64,000 nt of DNA, from the NCBI RefSeq assembly GCF_947172395.1, contig NC_069106.1:2108001-2172000 (forward strand). The letters are read 5' to 3'. Position 1 is the stretch's first letter, and each line of letters begins with the position of its first letter. The DNA comes from Bicyclus anynana (Eukaryota; Arthropoda; Insecta; Lepidoptera; Nymphalidae). A program made the position numbers and the translations under genes. The notes under the pieces are model-generated. The model did no database searches, was not told the origin of the DNA, and saw only the letters and a list, made by a program, of their open reading frames with translations. This document shows, piece by piece, positions 63,001 to 64,000 of this stretch.

Positions 63001-63336
63001 CTAACATTGGTTTAAAGAGCAAGGTTATTGCTCAAATTACAGGTACATGAGGCTAAACAGCCTAGCCTTAGTTTGATAGTCGCAGAGCAGTGCCTAGTGA
63101 CTATCAAAGGCTTGGAAGGCAAAAAGAAATATTTATGCATTTATGAATGAATGATAAATAGAATAAACGGTATTCAAACAAGTATTGCTTACAGGCTATA
63201 TCAGTATTCAGTAAAACAAAATATTGTGGTATGTATCTATTCTACATAATTTTAAAAACGTTTTTCATACAATTACACTTACAATACGTTTAACAATACA
63301 GCGGATTTAATGTCGTAATTGATTGAATCTTACCAT
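49220..63336 (-). CDS. NOP56: NOP56, box C/D snoRNP core protein, 8 coding exons
   Basis: Scaffold protein of box C/D snoRNPs, which guide 2'-O-methylation and processing of pre-rRNA in the nucleolus. Exons in transcript order: 63336-63334, 62742-62538, 61871-61704, 59165-58967, 58440-58177, 56773-56619, 51005-50835, 49443-49220. All junctions are GT/AG and in phase, giving 462 residues. The NOP5NT domain is at about 2-68 (VLYEHSAGFALF, LALENINAISEG). The coiled-coil and Nop domain are at about 140-395 (LGLGHSYSRARVKFNV, SMGMDISPVDLINI, GSLTSLAKYPASTLQILGAE, GRISRYLANKCSIASRID). The tail has nine lysines at 444-452. GAEKALFRALKTR and length point to NOP56 rather than NOP58. It is shorter than the human protein because the Lys-rich tail is short. 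The largest intron holds a Copia element in sense orientation. Confidence 0.96.
49520..49826 (+). mobile_element. SINE-B, full length, NOP56 intron 7
   Basis: GCCGTGATAGTCCAGTGGAT (A-box), GGGTTCGAATCTGG (B-box), body, GGGTTGATAATGC end. Confidence 0.88.
50298..50762 (-). mobile_element. Two SINE-A copies in NOP56 intron 7
   Basis: A partial copy at 50298-50438 is followed by a full copy at 50444-50762 ending GCGCGACGGAGGCCGTC (A-box inverse). A small further piece lies at 50783-50828 beside exon 7. Confidence 0.82.
50835..51005 (-). CDS. NOP56: NOP56 exon 7
   Basis: AEKALFRALKTRSKTPKYG, HSTFIGRAGLKNKGRISRYL and NKCSIASRIDCFS. Acceptor GTCCAG, donor GTGAGT. Confidence 0.95.
51135..51446 (+). 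mobile_element. hAT-like MITE (CTCAGACC ends), NOP56 intron 6
   Basis: 312 bp with exact 8-bp flanks GTTATCTA at 51127-51134 and 51447-51454. It is inserted in the same older repeat that also received the Copia element. Confidence 0.88.
51471..51671 (-). repeat. Copia 3' LTR
   Basis: 201 bases, same as 55725-55925 by eye. Preceded on the - strand by the purine tract GAAGTTGGGG. Confidence 0.92.
51714..55652 (-). CDS. Copia Gag-Pol polyprotein, 1312 residues, uninterrupted
   Basis: A single open frame encodes all Copia functions in the Copia order. A Gag region is followed by a CCHC knuckle (CFRCKSPGHYKSQC, about 237-250) and an aspartic protease with DSGAS (about 277). Next come the integrase zinc-binding region (WHRRLGHLN and CAVC) and the integrase core starting at HADVCGP (about 477), with the later TDNG and the E of EQNGLSERINRT. 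Then come reverse transcriptase with YVDDF (about 997) and RNase H ending KHIDIKYHF. Integrase precedes reverse transcriptase, which separates Copia from Gypsy. No stop or frameshift is visible. The start used is the first Met after the primer site. Confidence 0.95.
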   Translation of the reverse strand: MMASSSSSSFLTSVPKLKGRENYHEWAFAAENLLVLESMDKCIKEESPELVAAEDAKAKAKLILTIDPSLYVHIKDASSTRHLWMKLKTMFDDSGFSRRITLLRNLISIRLDDSDSMTNYITKIMETAQKLSGTGFTVNEEWIGCLMLAGLPEKYFPMIMAIEHSGITISADVIKTKLIDIDNESSVAGSAFYNKNIGQHGRQHNKKFVRQGNEMSNRHGAGDAGLSMKSDKSNIICFRCKSPGHYKSQCRKQPIKKTNAFSAVFLNGNYSKYDYYLDSGASTHMTTDVNIVQNECFTPSTKEIITANQSIMPVLCSGDVAIVTLTPQCKYEVILKDVLCVPNLTTNLISVSQLIKNGNRVEFKEKCCYIYNKLNNLVAIANEIDGVYKLAIEHKQCLFTSTPAVSSQVWHRRLGHLNINDLNKMKDGAVTGMSYTDKSDINMNTCAVCCKGKQSRLPFGHTGTRSSASLNIIHADVCGPMETISIGGARYFLIFVDDYTRMVHIYFLKAKSESFKYFKEYKAMVENQQNQKIKIFRTDNGLEFCSNEFENYLKQAGILHQKTNAYTPEQNGLSERINRTIVERARCLLFDAGLDKKFWAEAANTAVYLRNRSVASGLNNKTPYELWTNTKPDLSHVRIFGSQVMVHVPKEKRLKWDTKSKKQILVGFADNVKGYRVYDPSKRCITTSRDVIIHENIENQQDSYVPVSVGDIIQTEESSSDVKSIDIEIKKESTLNPDLNISSESEYLNAMTDLDTTLEQSQKLDEQAEDKGPEVEKRTRKIPERYGYTNLATTSPPVMSCDPISVQEALKGPDRDYWIDAMKEELQAFEENDAWVPVDSLPSDKTLVKCKWVFKRKVDSDNSVCYRARLVAKGFTQRPGIDYDETFSPVVRHSTLKLLFALSVQLSLEITHLDVKTAFLNGYLKEDIYMVQPNINCDIDKKVNIVKLNKAIYGLKQSSRAWYERVEQCLCELGFKKSNLEPCVFTKMNDKCKIIIALYVDDFFVYSNNKQETDNLISVLRSNFKIKNLGQVQQCLGMRVKIDKNSNSITLDQELYVEQLLERFNMINCKDASTPMECKLNINKSESFDSNIPFQQLIGSLMYLSVLTRPDITYCISFLSQFNKCYTSVHWNYAKRVLRYLKKTKNYCLKYVKEKADLVGFVDADWASNIIDRKSYTGYCFVMSGSAISWECKKQKTVALSSMEAEYMSIAEACKEAMYLRSLLYELTGNSSSVILYNDSQSAQKLVANNHSYHRKSKHIDIKYHFIKNAVCEKIIKLEYLPTTAMPADFLTKALSIDKHYKCMGGLGLCQI
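55725..55925 (-). repeat. Copia 5' LTR
   Basis: 201 bases, followed on the - strand by the tRNA-Met primer-binding site at about 55711-55724. Confidence 0.92.
56054..56475. other. CG-rich patch in NOP56 intron 6
   Basis: GACGGATATGACGTCGCTCG to GATATAAGGCGCTCATCGTA and CGGTCGGCTTCAGCATGC looks like a promoter with a TATA box and initiator. It could be a solo LTR beginning TGTAGGAAATAG. No second copy is present to confirm. Confidence 0.3.
56476..56575 (+). repeat. Repeat shared with POLR1B intron 13, + orientation
   Basis: GGTTATAGTATACTTTTCAT and GGGAAATGTTGGGAAAACGG, ending 38 bases before the exon 6 donor on the - strand. Confidence 0.65.
56619..56773 (-). CDS. NOP56: NOP56 exon 6
   Basis: KQISHYLHTKMSSVAPNL and GARLISKAGSLTSLAKYPAS, the RNP-binding part of the Nop domain. 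Acceptor GAGCAG, donor GTAAGT. A long ATG/ACG microsatellite sits about 30 bases upstream of the acceptor in transcript sense. Confidence 0.95.
56803..57088. repeat. CAT/CGT trinucleotide microsatellite, NOP56 intron 5
   Basis: About 285 bases of interrupted (CGTCAT)/(CGT) repeats. The poly-Ser and poly-Met/Thr frames over it are by-products. Confidence 0.93.
57335..57515 (+). mobile_element. LINE tail, degenerate, NOP56 intron 5
   Basis: CACCACCAGGTGGACTGACG and GTTTGGAAGTCCCTACAAAA match 47896-48132 with many changes. Confidence 0.6.
57852..58118 (-). mobile_element. SINE-B in NOP56 intron 5
   Basis: TATCAACCCATATACGGCTC to ACCCCCTATCACCGCTC. It ends about 60 bases from exon 5. Confidence 0.82.
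58177..58440 (-). CDS. NOP56: NOP56 exon 5
   Basis: EWYSYHFPELVSIVPDN, AQAVLDASKMSMGMDISPVD and VRVVALGTYR. Acceptor TTTACAG, donor GTCAGT. Confidence 0.95.
58836..58950 (+). mobile_element. SINE-A head fragment beside NOP56 exon 4
   Basis: ACGACCTCTGTGACGCAGTG GTATACGCGGTGG and GGGTTCGATC, then GACTGGTGGGAGGTGG. It stops about 15 bases from the exon 4 donor. Confidence 0.7.
58967..59165 (-). CDS. NOP56: NOP56 exon 4
   Basis: IRHHFHSLIKGL, LGLGHSYSRARVKFNVHRVD and LLDQLDKDINTFSMRIR. Acceptor TTTCCAG, donor GTGAGT. SINE sequence lies close to both ends. Confidence 0.95.
59181..59425 (-). mobile_element. SINE-B in NOP56 intron 3
   Basis: GTATCAACCCATATTCGACT to GACCGGATTCGAACCTCC. It begins 16 bases beyond the acceptor side of exon 4. 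Confidence 0.8.
59440..59690 (-). repeat. Repeat with GGGTAG-rich middle, NOP56 intron 3
   Basis: Inverse of the 25690 family: ATATATTTTATCTTGGTCTT, GGGTAGGGGTTGGGTAGAGG and TGAAGCTTGACTGGGTCCGC. Confidence 0.6.
60430..60775 (+). mobile_element. LINE 3' end, NOP56 intron 3
   Basis: NFKQCVKKHLLSRGYYTIDE FLNDK to a stop at 60556-60558, then CCTTCCGAACCGGTGGTAGA and a GAATTTT-repeat tail. Confidence 0.72.
61263..61561 (-). mobile_element. SINE-A, NOP56 intron 3
   Basis: Long T-run at the left (poly(A) inverse), complete body, B-box inverse GGGGATCGAACCC at the right. Confidence 0.88.
61704..61871 (-). CDS. NOP56: NOP56 exon 3
   Basis: GILPEDLNLFLEGALPKRKK, LGVLDPKLGAAISEAL and GVVPEVLRG, matching GVGDPKIGAAIQEEL and GVIAEILRG. 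Acceptor CTCCAG, donor GTTTGT. Confidence 0.93.
62538..62742 (-). CDS. NOP56: NOP56 exon 2
   Basis: SKLFVLYEHSAGFALFRVSE, LPQVEESVTDLQRFNSV and LALENINAISE: the NOP5NT domain. Acceptor TTTTTCAG, donor GTACGT. Confidence 0.93.
62743..63333 (-). other. NOP56 intron 1
   Basis: Contains a CTGT microsatellite (62859-62882) and a 10-bp hairpin (TTTGATAGTC at 63072-63081 with its inverse at 63099-63108). I saw no clear C/D box pair. Confidence 0.5.
63334..63336 (-). CDS. NOP56: NOP56 exon 1 (ATG only)
   Basis: Reading the - strand, ATG is followed at once by the donor GTAAGA (63333-63328). Joined to exon 2 this gives MSKLFVLYEHSAGF, which fits the family N-terminus. No alternative in-frame ATG is available before the conserved LYEH motif. 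Confidence 0.7.
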
Positions 63337-63530
63337 AATTAGTAATCAGAAGTAGATTGCATTTTTTACTTTAATGATGTGTTTGTATTTTTATTTCTTG
63401 TAGCACGTGTATATTTTTATCGCCATCCGCAGAAATCAAACAGCACAACACATGAACACAAAAGTGACGCTGACGGGAAACGTGAAGCGTTGTTTTGAAT
63501 TTGAGGTTAGATCGTTTCATTTTACGTTAT
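63337..63530 (-). promoter_or_regulatory. NOP56: NOP56 promoter and 5' UTR region
   Basis: Upstream of the ATG the - strand holds CACGTG (63409-63404) and GGCGATAAAAATATA a little further up. A GTGACGCTGACGGG stretch lies near 63465. The start site itself cannot be fixed. Confidence 0.45.
63404..63409. promoter_or_regulatory. E-box CACGTG upstream of NOP56
   Basis: Perfect CACGTG with 67 bases between it and the NOP56 ATG, against 66 for POLR1B. It is not part of a SINE here, unlike most CACGTG copies in the window. Confidence 0.55.
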
Positions 63531-63539
63531 ATATTATAT

Positions 63540-64000
63540 TATTTCTGAAATGTTTATTGTATGCACATTCGTTTAAACTAATGTAATGTAGCATAAATAT
63601 TAATTGTAATATTAAAAAAATAATTGATAGCTTATTATTTTAAGCGTAACTCATTAGCTTGTTAATATATTGATAATGGTATGGTGGTAAATTTGTATTT
63701 GATTATAAAAATTAAAAAGTAGGCGTCAGCGTGAAACGAAACAACTAATGGAGTTTTTTTTTACTGGGTTTATGGTTATAGCTTTGAGCTCTAGCTTTTT
63801 TGAACTAACAACCCATCCAACATTGCTAAAAATTGCAAGAATTAAAATACTAAAATATTAGGATGTTCTCTAGGTAAAAAAACACCTTAAAATACTAAGG
63901 ATGAATTTGGTCCTTATAAAAATTAATTTGATTATTTTTAATTTTCATCTTTGTCTCTGTTTATTTGTCATTTTTCAATCTTGAATCTATGGTCCCAGTT
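63540..64000. other. Sequence upstream of NOP56, nothing recognised
   Basis: AT-rich, no frame above chance, no known repeat. Confidence 0.5.

Overview
The window looks like a chromosome segment from a moth or butterfly (Lepidoptera). It is AT-rich and intron-rich, and it is packed with tRNA-derived SINEs, short inverted-repeat elements and LINE 3' ends of kinds that are common in lepidopteran genomes. I cannot name the species. No database search was possible: gene names rest on conserved motifs and on splice reconstruction by eye.

Two real cellular genes are present, arranged convergently. POLR1B, the second-largest subunit of RNA polymerase I, runs on the + strand from 16743 to 46469 in 20 coding exons. 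All exon junctions keep phase and give 1129 residues. NOP56, a core protein of box C/D snoRNPs, runs on the - strand from 63336 to 49220 in 8 coding exons and gives 462 residues. One product transcribes pre-rRNA and the other is part of the machinery that methylates and processes it. Both genes carry a perfect CACGTG box 66-67 bases upstream of the ATG, which suggests shared control by a Myc/Max-type factor.

Layout: 1-16540 is intergenic and made of repeats. It holds LINE ends, SINEs, hairpin MITEs, a 14-copy 76-bp satellite (10853-11910) and a palindrome-bearing composite repeat (14106-15478). A possible first exon and promoter of an unseen - strand gene lies at 8613-8870. Positions 16545-46870 hold POLR1B with its promoter and poly(A) signal. 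Positions 46870-49220 are the gap between the two genes, with a broken copy of the POLR1B 3' end and a LINE fragment. Positions 49220-63410 hold NOP56. Its largest intron contains a complete Copia retrotransposon (51471-55925) with two LTRs that look identical and one uninterrupted 1312-residue polyprotein frame. Positions 63410-64000 hold nothing I recognise.

The most unusual feature is the state of POLR1B splice junctions. Tandem duplications straddle them at exon 6 (233-bp unit), upstream of exon 16 (a 33-bp minisatellite whose unit is a copy of the exon 16 acceptor), downstream of exon 16 (copies of its donor) and exon 18 (145-bp units, then 52-bp units, each with a copy of the donor). 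The last exon also has a displaced partial copy. Many other acceptors lie within about 80 bases of the end of a transposable element. A plain reading of the authentic sites still gives a complete protein.
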